Origin: Pseudogracilibacillus sp037072025
Lineage (GTDB): Bacteria; Bacillota; Bacilli; Bacillales; Amphibacillaceae
Length of the DNA stretch: 64,000 nt
Direction of reading: 5' to 3'
Assembly: GCF_037072025.1 (NCBI RefSeq)
Contig: NZ_JAXHDD010000003.1
Coordinates: 62,001 to 126,000 of the forward strand
Part shown: positions 53,556 through 61,864 of the stretch, one piece after another
How the letters are laid out: each line of letters starts with the position of its first letter
How positions within the stretch are numbered: the stretch's first letter is position 1
Translations under genes and position numbers: made by a program
Notes under the pieces: generated by a model
Database searches by the model: none
What the model saw: only the letters and a program-made list of their open reading frames with translations
What the model was told of the DNA's origin: nothing

Positions 53556-54432
53556 CCAAAGATGTGCCGATCCCACCAAAGATGTGCTGAAATGTCATAA
53601 GATGTGCCGCTTCTACCAAAGATGTGCTGAAATCTCATAAAATGTGCCGCTTCTGCCAAAGATGTGCCGAAATCCAATAAAATGTGCCGATTCTACCAAA
53701 GATGTGCCGAAATCCAATAAAATGTGCCAATTCCACCCAAAGATGTGCCGAAATCTCATAAGATGTGCCGCTCCCACCAAAGATGTGCTGAAATCTCATA
53801 AGATGTGCCGCTTCCGCCAAAGATGTGCTGAAATCTCATAAGATGTGCCGCTTCCGCCAAAGATGTGCCGAAATCTCATAAGATGTGCCGATTCCACTAA
53901 AGATGTGCTGAAATGTCATAAGATGTGCCGCTTCCGCCAAAGATGTGCCGAAATCCAATAAAATGTGCCGATTCTACCAAAGATGTGCCGAAATCCAATA
54001 AAATGTGCCGATTCTACCAAAGATGTGCTGAAATCTCATAAAATGTGCCGCTTCTGCCAAAGATGTGCCAAAATCTCATAAAATGTGCCAATTCCACCAA
54101 AGATGTGCTGAACTCCAATAAGATGTGCTGTTTCCACCCAAAGATGTGCTGAAATCTCATAAGATGTGCCGCTTCCGCCAAAGATGTGCCGAAATCCAAT
54201 AAAATGTGCCAATTCCACCCAAAGATGTGCTGAAATCTCATAAGATGTGCCGCTTCCGCCAAAGATGTGCCGAAATCTCATAAGATGTGCCGATTCCGCC
54301 AAAGATGTGCCGAAATCTCATAAGATGTGCCGTTTCCGCCAAATATGTGCTGAAAACCTATAAAATGTGCCGCTTCCACCAAATATGTGCCGAAATCTCA
54401 TAAGATGTGCCACCCTCGCCAAAGATGTGCCA
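53556..54432 (-). repeat. GGCACAT tandem array 3 (about 44 sites, 20-bp period, 40-bp composite unit)
   Basis: On the plus strand AAAGATGTGCCGAAATCTCA and TAAGATGTGCCGCTTCCGCC alternate, so GATGTGC (reverse complement of GCACATC) recurs every 20 bases. Spacers alternate between an AAATCTCAT/AAATCCAAT type and a CTTCCGCC/ATTCTACC type. It begins right after the calY terminator and ends about 90 bp before the convergent anti-sigma gene. Open frames inside are artefacts. Confidence 0.9.
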
Positions 54433-54520
54433 ATATCAATAGTCCCACTCAACAAAAAAGGATCAGAGCCTAACCAGACCCCAATCCTTCCTCAACTCCT
54501 CAATCCTCACTAGAAAACTC

Positions 54521-55588
54521 TTACTTCGGAATTTCCACTGTAAAAGGTTCAAATTCAATCGGCTCAATCAAATCACCTTTAAACTCCAACTCTTTCTCCT
54601 CGCCGTCTTCACCAATTTCAACTCCTCCGCCACCAGAAGGAACAACCACATAAGGAGTGATCGTCAATTCTGTTACACCGTCATCGATCGGATCAAACTG
54701 CTTCCGACTCGTATACACAATCCGACCATCAACCAATTCCCCAGTTACGCCGCCTGAGAGACCTTCAATTTCATTTCCGTCCTGATCTTCCATCAAAAAC
54801 TCAATATTTCCACCGCGACTCAAATCAAAATCCGTCTCATCCTCCACGCTTTCATAAACGACACTCACCCCTGTCTGGCTCACCGCCAGCTCCGTCACCG
54901 AAAGCTCAACCCCGTCAACAGACTGAGTATGATCCACAGGAATCACCGCAACATCAGAAATTTTCTCAATAGGAGTGGAGAAGTACCACGTCTTCCCGTC
55001 CTCCCCATGCAAGATTAATCCAAGTTCAAATTCATCCGGCATTTCCTCAGTAACATTTATTTCCTGAATCGCAGTCCGAGTAGTTGCAGACAAAATTTCT
55101 TCCCCGTAACTCCCAGTTGATCCACTAGGTAAATCTCCATCGATCGTAAAATCCATTCCCGCACCAAAATAAAATTCCCCAAGTTCCTCCTCCGATTCAA
55201 TGTAAAGCCCAATCGATATATTATTTTGATCATATAAAATTTCATCAAGCGTAACGGAAATTCCGTCAACCGTTTGTGTTTCCCCAACAGCCGTCGTTAA
55301 CCCACTTTTTTGTGCTTCCCGCAAACTGATCAGATCAGAATTCCCAAAAACAGAACCGATAATCGGAATTTGCGATAAACTGCTCGCTAAAGTAGGAGAA
55401 AAATAAGACGAACCTACTAATATTACAAAAACAGCCGCCACACTACCCAACGCATAAATGATCTTCTTTCCATAACGCTTCCTGACACGACGCGACCCCA
55501 TAACAGAATTCTCATCTTGAGCCCGAGCCACTCCCGCACGAATCGCCGCCCGCACCTGATCTTCCGGAAACTCATGTGACTTTTTCAT
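54521..55588 (-). CDS. DUF4179-type membrane anti-sigma factor
   Basis: 355 residues: a short cytoplasmic N terminus (about 44 residues, HEFPEDQVRAAIRAGVARAQ), one membrane segment (KIIYALGSVAAVFVILVG) and a large outer domain with TVDGISVTLDEILYDQNNIS and related beta-rich repeats, the DUF4179 layout. It overlaps the ECF sigma gene by 17 bases, so it is the likely anti-sigma factor holding that sigma at the membrane. An AAAGGAG site precedes ATG 55588. Confidence 0.82.
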   Translation of the reverse strand: MKKSHEFPEDQVRAAIRAGVARAQDENSVMGSRRVRKRYGKKIIYALGSVAAVFVILVGSSYFSPTLASSLSQIPIIGSVFGNSDLISLREAQKSGLTTAVGETQTVDGISVTLDEILYDQNNISIGLYIESEEELGEFYFGAGMDFTIDGDLPSGSTGSYGEEILSATTRTAIQEINVTEEMPDEFELGLILHGEDGKTWYFSTPIEKISDVAVIPVDHTQSVDGVELSVTELAVSQTGVSVVYESVEDETDFDLSRGGNIEFLMEDQDGNEIEGLSGGVTGELVDGRIVYTSRKQFDPIDDGVTELTITPYVVVPSGGGGVEIGEDGEEKELEFKGDLIEPIEFEPFTVEIPK

Positions 55589-56114
55589 GTAATTGATAAC
55601 TCCTTTCCAACTCAGATTTTAATTTTTTCCGCGCTCTCCGCAAATACGTTTTCACCGTACCAACCGGCTTCTCCATCACTACAGCAATATCCTTAATTGA
55701 CAAATCATGATAGTAAAATAAAATGATCGCCGTTTGATAAGAATCATTTAGCCTCGACAAAGCCTCACCTAAATGAAATGACTCTATCTCCTCATCTTGC
55801 TTCTGATCCAATTTCCGAAGCAATTCATTCTCCTCATAAGGAATAGTCCGATCTCGTTCCCGTAACAACCGATAACACTCTCGTATCAAAATCCGAAACA
55901 ACCAAGTCGAAAAATACTCCGGCTGCCGCAACTGCCCGACCGCCAAAAACGCCTTATACGCCGTCTCCTGAATCGCATCCAACGCATCTTCCTTCCGACC
56001 AACATAAGACAGCGCCTTATAATAAAGCATTCTCTCTTCCAAAATCAGCAACTCCTCAAAAGCCTGAGCGTCTCCCTTCATCGCCCGTTTCACCGTATGT
56101 AGATCATGTTTCAC
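55572..56114 (-). CDS. ECF-type RNA polymerase sigma factor
   Basis: About 180 residues from GTG 56114 (GGAGGG ribosome site 8 bases upstream; the frame is open to 56159). Region 2: MKGDAQAFEELLILEERMLY, then DALDAIQETAYKAFLAV. Region 4: LSRLNDSYQTAIILFYYHDL and SIKDIAVVMEKPVGTVKTYL then RRARKKL. It overlaps the DUF4179 anti-sigma gene. SigV/SigX-like by size; the regulon is unknown. Confidence 0.88.
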   Translation of the reverse strand: MKHDLHTVKRAMKGDAQAFEELLILEERMLYYKALSYVGRKEDALDAIQETAYKAFLAVGQLRQPEYFSTWLFRILIRECYRLLRERDRTIPYEENELLRKLDQKQDEEIESFHLGEALSRLNDSYQTAIILFYYHDLSIKDIAVVMEKPVGTVKTYLRRARKKLKSELERSYQLHEKVT

Positions 56115-56361
56115 CAAATCATCCCTCCCTTCACTAATTAGAGCAATCCCGCCACACAAAAAGTTTCAACTTTTTCATTTATTTATATTAAAGTTCCTTT
56201 TATTTTATCTTGTTGCTTTATATAGTAAACAAAAAATCTCAAAATGAATAGGAGAGCACATTCGCCTAAACATTTTGGGATTATCTCATTCGTATGGGGA
56301 AGCCTCGTATTTTAAAAATATTAATGTTTATATTATGAAAAAAAATGAGGTATAAAATATG

Positions 56362-56507
56362 TAGATATTCATAATGTAATAAAGACCGACCATGCAGGAA
56401 CATGGAACGGTTCAATGTGTAACAACCCTTCAAAGGGGCGACTCATATTTGAGTGTTTTAAGTAACTACCCTAAATGCTGTCAGCTTAGATAGGGTGGTT
56501 ATTTTTT
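56362..56507 (+). ncRNA. candidate structured RNA with four hairpins and a terminator
   Basis: TATAAAAT at 56351 can serve as -10. Downstream: stem 1 CCGACCATG/CATGGAACGG (56386-56410), stem 2 CCCTT/AAGGG (56426-56437), stem 3 ACTCA/TGAGT (56441-56454), then a terminator stem AACTACCCTA/TAGGGTGGTT (56464-56500) with a T6 run. No open frame of note. The layout fits a small RNA or one half of a type I toxin-antitoxin locus; I recall similar strings in Bacillales intergenic regions but cannot name a family. Confidence 0.45.
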
Positions 56508-56557
56508 ATTTGGAAATGACATCGTATTCTAAACTAGCATCTAGCAATCCTTTTAAA

Positions 56558-56778
56558 AATTCACTCCAGCACTTTTCCCACTAATAACACAAACTCATAC
56601 CCTCGTGCCATGAGTTGTGGTACCGCCTCGCGCACGGCGCTCGTCGGCTGGTTCATATGTAACAGTGCGATCGATCCAGGTTCTGCCGTTAATAAAGCCT
56701 GACTCACTTGCCCACTCGTATACGTCGCGCCAGCGTCTCCTAAAAAATCAAAATTGACAACCTCGGAGCCAAACGCCA
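56558..56778 (-). pseudogene. truncated duplicate of the polysaccharide deacetylase 3' end
   Basis: About 220 bp nearly identical to 57267-57503, the C-terminal ~75 codons of the deacetylase gene: both have CTCGTCGGCTGGTTCAT, TGTAACAGTGCGATCGATCC and TTCTGCCGTTAATAAAGCCT. A short internal deletion shifts the frame, and the 5' part is absent. It lies on the other side of the MaoC gene in the same orientation. Confidence 0.8.
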
Positions 56779-56801
56779 GCGATTAAAACATGCAAAAGAC
56801 C

Positions 56802-57227
56802 CTATCGCTTAATTAAGACAGACAATTCCCCTTTAAATACTTTCTCATTACCCGCATTATATGTAGATAATAATACAGTTACAATTCCGGCATCTTTTTT
56901 AACCTTTTTCTTATTAATCACTTCCGCAACAACGCGCAACTCATCACCAGGATACACCGGCCTCAAAAACCGGATTCGATCCATCCCAGTTCCCGCGATG
57001 ATATCCTCCCCATAAACACCTAATTCCACCCACAGTTTAAACGAAACACCTAACGTATGGATGCCAGAAGCAATAATACCATTAAATCGCCCTTCCGCAG
57101 CCTTCCCCTCATCCAAATGCATATACTGCGGATCAAATTTTTCCGCAAATCCCATAATATCCGCTTTTGTGAGTGTAAGTGAATCCGATTCAAATACTTG
57201 CCCAATCGTAAACGCATCGTACTTCAT
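56802..57227 (-). CDS. MaoC-like dehydratase (R-hydratase family)
   Basis: 141 residues from ATG 57227 (GAGGTG site; frame open to 57272). Hot-dog fold with FAEKFDPQYMHLDEGKAAEG (the Asp/His hydratase motif: D-P-Q-Y-x-H near residue 32) and GIIASGIHTLGVSFKLW, then GTGMDRIRFLRPVYPGDELR. Family members hydrate or dehydrate enoyl-CoA or enoyl-ACP. The gene is bracketed by direct copies of a deacetylase fragment, so it may have moved here recently. Confidence 0.85.
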   Translation of the reverse strand: MKYDAFTIGQVFESDSLTLTKADIMGFAEKFDPQYMHLDEGKAAEGRFNGIIASGIHTLGVSFKLWVELGVYGEDIIAGTGMDRIRFLRPVYPGDELRVVAEVINKKKVKKDAGIVTVLLSTYNAGNEKVFKGELSVLIKR

Positions 57228-57268
57228 AACGAACACCTCGTAAGTTAGTATATTTGTTTTGGCAAAAT

Positions 57269-58090
57269 TCACTCCAGCTCTTTTCCCGCTAATAACACAA
57301 ACTCATATCCTCGTGCCACGAGTTGCGGTACCGCCGCTCGCACGCCTTCCGCCGTGCCGCTCGTCGGCTGGTTCATGTGTAACAGTGCGATCGATCCCGG
57401 TTCTGCCGTTAATAAAGCCTGACTCACTTGCCGACTCGTATACGTCGCACCAGCGTCTCCTAAAATATTAAAATTGACAACCTCATAGCCAAGCGCATTT
57501 GCGAGTTCCACAGCGACTTCATCATAATAGGCTGTACCTGAGCGGAATAATCTCATGTTGCTTCCAGTTAAGTTTTTCACAGTTTTATGATTATCCATAA
57601 TTTCATTATACGCCTCATTAACAGATCCGGTTGCTGAAATGCCCCATGCTTCCCCACCATTGATGGAAAGGGGAGCATGTTCGGTTCCGTGATTTTCAAT
57701 TTGAAAAAGCGGATCACCTGCAAGCTCCAAAAAGATAGCTTCGTTTTCATTGATCCAGCGCTCATTTACAAATAATGTAGCTGGAACTTGTTCTTCCCGG
57801 AGAAAGGAAATCAACTCTTCATCGTAACCATTTCCATGATTCCCACCACACGCATCAAATGTTAAGGCGATTTCTTTTTTATCGGTACGGAAACGAGTCT
57901 TTACACCAGTAACATGTTCTCCCCATTCATGTGGAGACCGGTCAAATTGGGATAAATCTATTTCTCTTTCAGGAATTTCTTTTTGTACTATATTACTCTT
58001 CAATTCTTTTACGTCAACAGCTTCATTTATTGTTGGACTAGCGCAACCGATTAGTATGAGTAGAATAATAAATATGTATATTCGTTTCAT
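57269..58090 (-). CDS. polysaccharide deacetylase family lipoprotein
   Basis: 273 residues. Lipobox LILIGCASP (Cys about residue 16). NodB-type domain with KKEIALTFDACGGNHGNGYD (first metal Asp; the motif is TFDAC instead of TFDDG), the His pair in ENHGTEHAPLSI near residue 138, RLFRSGTAYYDEVAVELANA and the C-terminal IALLHMNQP. Enzymes of this class remove acetyl or other acyl groups from wall or matrix glycans. A GAGG site precedes ATG 58090. Its 3' end is duplicated at 56558-56778. Confidence 0.85.
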   Translation of the reverse strand: MKRIYIFIILLILIGCASPTINEAVDVKELKSNIVQKEIPEREIDLSQFDRSPHEWGEHVTGVKTRFRTDKKEIALTFDACGGNHGNGYDEELISFLREEQVPATLFVNERWINENEAIFLELAGDPLFQIENHGTEHAPLSINGGEAWGISATGSVNEAYNEIMDNHKTVKNLTGSNMRLFRSGTAYYDEVAVELANALGYEVVNFNILGDAGATYTSRQVSQALLTAEPGSIALLHMNQPTSGTAEGVRAAVPQLVARGYEFVLLAGKELE

Positions 58091-58162
58091 TTGTTAAACC
58101 TCATTTCTCTACGATAAGTATACACCCTACAAAATGTCTAACGCACTTTTTATCTAATACTT

Positions 58163-58420
58163 AGTTATCATTTTAAGAAGATGTTCAAAAAGTCCAGTAA
58201 AAATGACACTGCGAATTTCGCACGAATGCTTGTTTCTCCACTCCTTGAAAAAGGAAAGCACTTTTTCTTCGTGCTAGAAGCGTTTCCTTGGAAAAGACGA
58301 TCACTTTTCCTGCGTGCCAGATCTTTAATCATATATATATGCATACATTCCGCTGACGGGAGCTGCGCCGTCTCGAACTTCTTGGTCCTTTTTATCCTCC
58401 TTTTTAAACACGGACTTTAA
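58163..58420 (-). mobile_element. MITE-like element R2, second copy (reverse orientation)
   Basis: It starts ATGTTCAAAAAGTCCAGTAA then AAATGACACTGCGAATTTCG and ends TCCTTTTTATCCTCCTTTTT then AAACA, so TGTTCAAAAAG-type ends are inverted. Read on the minus strand its start (GTTTAAAAAGGAGGATAAAA then AGGACCAAG) matches the copy at 23797. The interior differs, with GAAAAAGGAAAGCACTTTTT in place of the 23.8-kb interior. Open frames inside are not genes. Confidence 0.7.
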
Positions 58421-58509
58421 GGAAAGTGAATTTTTCCGACAGCTTTCAACAAAATGTCGAGTCATTTTTTGATAGAGTAGATGCAATCTAGTAAGTGGGT
58501 GAGAGATCA

Positions 58510-58977
58510 ATGAAACAGACACTCGTAAACATACTCGCAATGGTTTATTTACTAGTTATGATTGCAAGTATGCTACATTCGGAAACTAACGCATTATTTA
58601 CAGATACAAAAAGCTATGGTGGGAAGCTAGCCGCAGCAGATGTATTTAACGAAGAAGAGTCTAAGAATGAACAGGTAGAAGAAGACGAAAAAACAGATAA
58701 TGTTGAAGAAAAAGAAATGAGAGAAGATAGTGAAGATAATGTTGAAGAAAAAGAAATGACAGAAGATAGTGAAGAAAATGTCGAAGAAAAAGAAATGTCA
58801 GAAGATAGTGAAGATAATGCTGAAGAAACAGATATGACAGAAGATAGTAAAGAAAACGTTGAAGAAAAAGTTCATAAAGAAGATGAACTGGAAGAAATCG
58901 AAACCGAAGAAGATGAATTAGATAATCATGAAAATGATGAAACATTAGAAGAAATGGATGAAGATCCCGAGGAATAA
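58510..58977 (+). CDS. secreted acidic repeat protein with a camelysin-like (SipW-type) N terminus
   Basis: 155 residues from ATG 58510 (GTGGGTGAGAG site). The signal segment (LVNILAMVYLLVMIASMLHS) ends in ETNALFTDTKSYGGKLAAAD, the pattern found just after the cleavage site of SipW substrates such as CalY (compare FAFFSDSETSNNTFAAGTLD). The rest, about 110 residues, is almost only Glu, Asp, Lys, Asn, Met, Val and Thr in 14-residue repeats (NVEEKEMTEDSEE and variants, four to five copies). It lacks a CalY body. Possibly a surface or matrix polyanion; function unknown. Confidence 0.65.
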   Translation: MKQTLVNILAMVYLLVMIASMLHSETNALFTDTKSYGGKLAAADVFNEEESKNEQVEEDEKTDNVEEKEMREDSEDNVEEKEMTEDSEENVEEKEMSEDSEDNAEETDMTEDSKENVEEKVHKEDELEEIETEEDELDNHENDETLEEMDEDPEE

Positions 58978-59170
58978 GGGGGAGTAGTTTTCGAAGGATC
59001 AATCCGACAATTTAAAGGCTGATTGTTAGAGTTCGCGTAATTTTAATGAACGAACTGATATGCTGTTCTTAAATAAGAGGAATTATCAGTACAGCTTAAA
59101 AAAGTATAGATGAATTTTTGTATATTCATAGGAACTCCTGTACCTTTTATTTAGCAGAGTTAATATAAAC

Positions 59171-59235
59171 CTCTTTCATGATAGATGGTGGCTGCACAAT
59201 GCGGAGCCATACAGGTTTCTTATCTGCCAAAATAA
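59171..59235 (-). repeat. dispersed repeat DR-A, copy 6 (5' end only, reverse)
   Basis: On the minus strand it reads GGCAGATAAGAAACCTGTAT, GGCTCCGCATTGTGCAGCCA and CCATCTATCATGAAAGAGG, the 5' end of the family. The 3' part is missing. The rest of 58978-59170 has no clear feature. Confidence 0.65.
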
Positions 59236-59261
59236 AAGCCCTAGCGGCATCGCTAGAACTT
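59232..59261 (-). terminator. rho-independent terminator after the LysM-NlpC/P60 gene
   Basis: On the minus strand TTCTAGCG, a four-base loop, CGCTAGGG-type arm, then CTTTTATTTT. Confidence 0.65.
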
Positions 59262-59279
59262 TCTGATTCTCATATACTA

Positions 59280-60740
59280 TTAATAAAATCTCTTAAAGCT
59301 ATGGAAATGTTTGCTCCAATAAGAGTTACTCAAACTTGTAATTGTTACACCTGTAGATGTTCCTGCATGGATAAATTGATTATTTCCTAAGTAGATTCCC
59401 ATATGAGAAATCCCGGATCGATATGTTCCTTCAAAAAATACGAGATCGCCAACTTGTGGTGAGTTTACTATATAGGATCGGTTGTAATATCCATCTGTTG
59501 ATAGGCGGCCAATCGATTGACCGGACTGTTCAAATGCCCAGTAAATAAATCCACTACAATCAAATCCACTAGGGGAGGAACCACCCCATTCGTACGGAAC
59601 ACCCATAACTGATTTTGCAGTTGAAATTAAATCACCAGATGCTGGTGTAGAAGGCTTAGATGGCTTCGAATCTGAACTTGCAGCTTTGCCACTGACAACT
59701 AATTTATTCCCAGGATAGATAGTATCAGACGTTAAATTATTCCACTTCTTCAAGTTGCTTAACGAAACACCATGACTAGATGCAATTTTGTCTAGTGTAT
59801 CGCCACTTTTTACTGTGTATGTACTTGTCTTATCAGAAGAAGAACCTCCTCCATTACTTCCGCTATTACTAGAATCACTAGAAGAAGACTTTCCACTACT
59901 ACTGACAGCTAACTTATCGCCAGGATAGATAGTATTAGACGTTAAATTATTCCACTTCTTCAAGTTGCTTAACGAAATACCATGATTAGATGAAATTTTG
60001 TCTAGTGTATCGCCACTTTTAACTGTGTATGTACTTGTCTTACCAGAAGAAGAACCTCCTCCACTACTTCCGCTATTACTAGAATCACTAGAAGAAGACT
60101 TTCCACTACTACTGACAGCTAACTTATCGCCAGGATAAATAAGATGAGAGGATAAGTTATTCCATTTCATTAAATTATTTAAAGAGATCCCATGTGCTTT
60201 TGCGATCTCACCTAATGTATCCCCACTTTTAACCGTATAGGTACTTCCACTGCTGGAACTGCCTGTTGAGCTGTTCTCACTACTTGAACTCCCGCTGTTA
60301 GAAGGCTTTGAATTCGCAGCATCTTTACTTACGACAAGTTTATCGCCAGGGTAAATTAATGTTGTTGATAAGTTGTTCCAGTCCATCAAGTTTTTTAAAG
60401 ATATTCCGTGTTCGGCAGCAATTTTACTTAACGAGTCCCCATCCTTAACTGTATATGTACTAGCCTTAGACGGTGTAGTGCTTTTATCTTTCGATGGTGC
60501 TTTCGAATTAGATGGACTGCCATCGACCTCTATAACTTGATTCGGGGAAATGATATGATTCGACAAATTATTCCAAGCCTGTAAATTTGCCACACTCGTA
60601 TTATATTTTTGCGAGATAGACCATAATGAGTCACCCGGCTTAACCTTATACGATGCGGCATCTGCCGTTTGGCCACCAAACATAGTAGAAGCAATAACAG
60701 CCGATGCAGTAACAGACATAAATACTTTGTTTTTTGACAA
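59280..60740 (-). CDS. secreted DL-endopeptidase with five LysM repeats and an NlpC/P60 domain
   Basis: 486 residues from TTG 60740, where AAAGGAG lies eight bases upstream; the frame is open to 60782. Signal peptide to TADAAS, then five LysM domains, each with a YxVKxGDSL/TL start and a WNNLS/T...IYPGDKL end (about residues 32-345), joined by Ser/Gly linkers. The C-terminal NlpC/P60 domain has Cys in GFDCSGFIYWAF, His in GISHMGIYLG and His in FIHAGTSTG. LytE/LytF-like: it cuts D-Glu-meso-DAP peptide bonds. LysM repeats 3-5 and their linkers are nearly identical in DNA, so the number is likely variable. Confidence 0.93.
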   Translation of the reverse strand: MSKNKVFMSVTASAVIASTMFGGQTADAASYKVKPGDSLWSISQKYNTSVANLQAWNNLSNHIISPNQVIEVDGSPSNSKAPSKDKSTTPSKASTYTVKDGDSLSKIAAEHGISLKNLMDWNNLSTTLIYPGDKLVVSKDAANSKPSNSGSSSSENSSTGSSSSGSTYTVKSGDTLGEIAKAHGISLNNLMKWNNLSSHLIYPGDKLAVSSSGKSSSSDSSNSGSSGGGSSSGKTSTYTVKSGDTLDKISSNHGISLSNLKKWNNLTSNTIYPGDKLAVSSSGKSSSSDSSNSGSNGGGSSSDKTSTYTVKSGDTLDKIASSHGVSLSNLKKWNNLTSDTIYPGNKLVVSGKAASSDSKPSKPSTPASGDLISTAKSVMGVPYEWGGSSPSGFDCSGFIYWAFEQSGQSIGRLSTDGYYNRSYIVNSPQVGDLVFFEGTYRSGISHMGIYLGNNQFIHAGTSTGVTITSLSNSYWSKHFHSFKRFY

Positions 60741-61087
60741 TGACACCACTCCTTTTTTCTTAGTCAAATTTTTACTATGCAATTAAAGTCACAAGGACTA
60801 TCTTGACTAGGTTGTTTTTTAGCGTTACAATTACAACACTTTATAATAGGTAGTACTATCAAACTAATACAATATAGTACGAATTTCCACCGTGTTATTA
60901 TGACTAAATGCCTACGACGCACATTATTACAATTATTACAGTTAGTTTACATGTCGTAATATAGCAATTTTCCTTTTACTTTTTAGCGAAATTTGGTACT
61001 ATATTTAAGTGCTATGTAATTATTTAGTAAAAAAATAATTTCGTGAATAAATTCGATAATATCAGAATAAAATGTGGAGGTAAAGTA

Positions 61088-61864
61088 ATGGAAGAGACCA
61101 TTTCATTAAAAGAGATTTATGAGATAGTTAAAAAGCGTCTTTCCCTTATTGTTTCATTTGTGATCGGGGCAGCGCTTCTTGCAGCGATTGTTAGTTTTTT
61201 TATATTAACCCCAATCTATCAATCTAGTACACAGTTTATCGTTAATCAAAGCCAAGAAAGCTCTAACCAAGAAATGCAAATAGATCAAAATACCATTCGG
61301 ACAAACGTTGAGCTTATTAATACGTATAATGTAATTATTACGAGTACAGCTATTTTGAATGATGTTATTGAGGAACTTAGCTTATCTTATTCCCCGGAAG
61401 CGTTAAAGTCAAACATCCAAGTTTCCAGTGAGCAAAATTCACAAGTTGTTACGGTTACTGTAAAAGATCCCGATCCAGCGCTTGCAACAGAAATTGCCAA
61501 TACAACTGTACATGTTTTCCAAGAAAAAATTCCTGATCTGATGAATGTGGATAATGTGAATATTTTGTCAGAGGCAATAACAAAAGAAAATCCTTCACCA
61601 GTTGAACCGAAACCGATGCTTAATATTGCAATTGGGATTGTTCTAGGGTTAATGGTTGGGGTTGGAATTGCATTTTTACTCGAATACTTAGATACGAAAA
61701 TTAGAACAGAACAAGATGTGGAAGAAAAACTTGGTCTTACATTAATAGGAGTTATCTCCACAATTGAAGCAGATGATATACGTCGTGATCCATCAACAAC
61801 AACACAACCTGTAAAGAGAGGGGGATTCCATCATGTTCAAGCGAAAAAAACCGGCACCAACTAG
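61088..61864 (+). CDS. Wzz/YveK-type polysaccharide chain-length regulator, kinase activator
   Basis: 258 residues from ATG 61088 (GGAGGTAAAG site; frame open from 61043). Two membrane segments (LSLIVSFVIGAALLAAIVSF and MLNIAIGIVLGLMVGVGIAF) around an extracellular Wzz domain, with NPSPVEPKPMLNIAIG just before the second segment, the Wzz proline motif. The cytoplasmic C terminus should activate the BY-kinase, whose gene overlaps this one by 32 bases. The 347-bp region upstream, shared with the endopeptidase, holds promoters for both. Confidence 0.9.
   Translation: MEETISLKEIYEIVKKRLSLIVSFVIGAALLAAIVSFFILTPIYQSSTQFIVNQSQESSNQEMQIDQNTIRTNVELINTYNVIITSTAILNDVIEELSLSYSPEALKSNIQVSSEQNSQVVTVTVKDPDPALATEIANTTVHVFQEKIPDLMNVDNVNILSEAITKENPSPVEPKPMLNIAIGIVLGLMVGVGIAFLLEYLDTKIRTEQDVEEKLGLTLIGVISTIEADDIRRDPSTTTQPVKRGGFHHVQAKKTGTN

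Noticed and set aside
58661..59002. 113-residue Leu/His/Phe-rich ORF on the minus strand
   Set aside because: Antisense shadow of the acidic repeat gene. The composition is dictated by the repeat.
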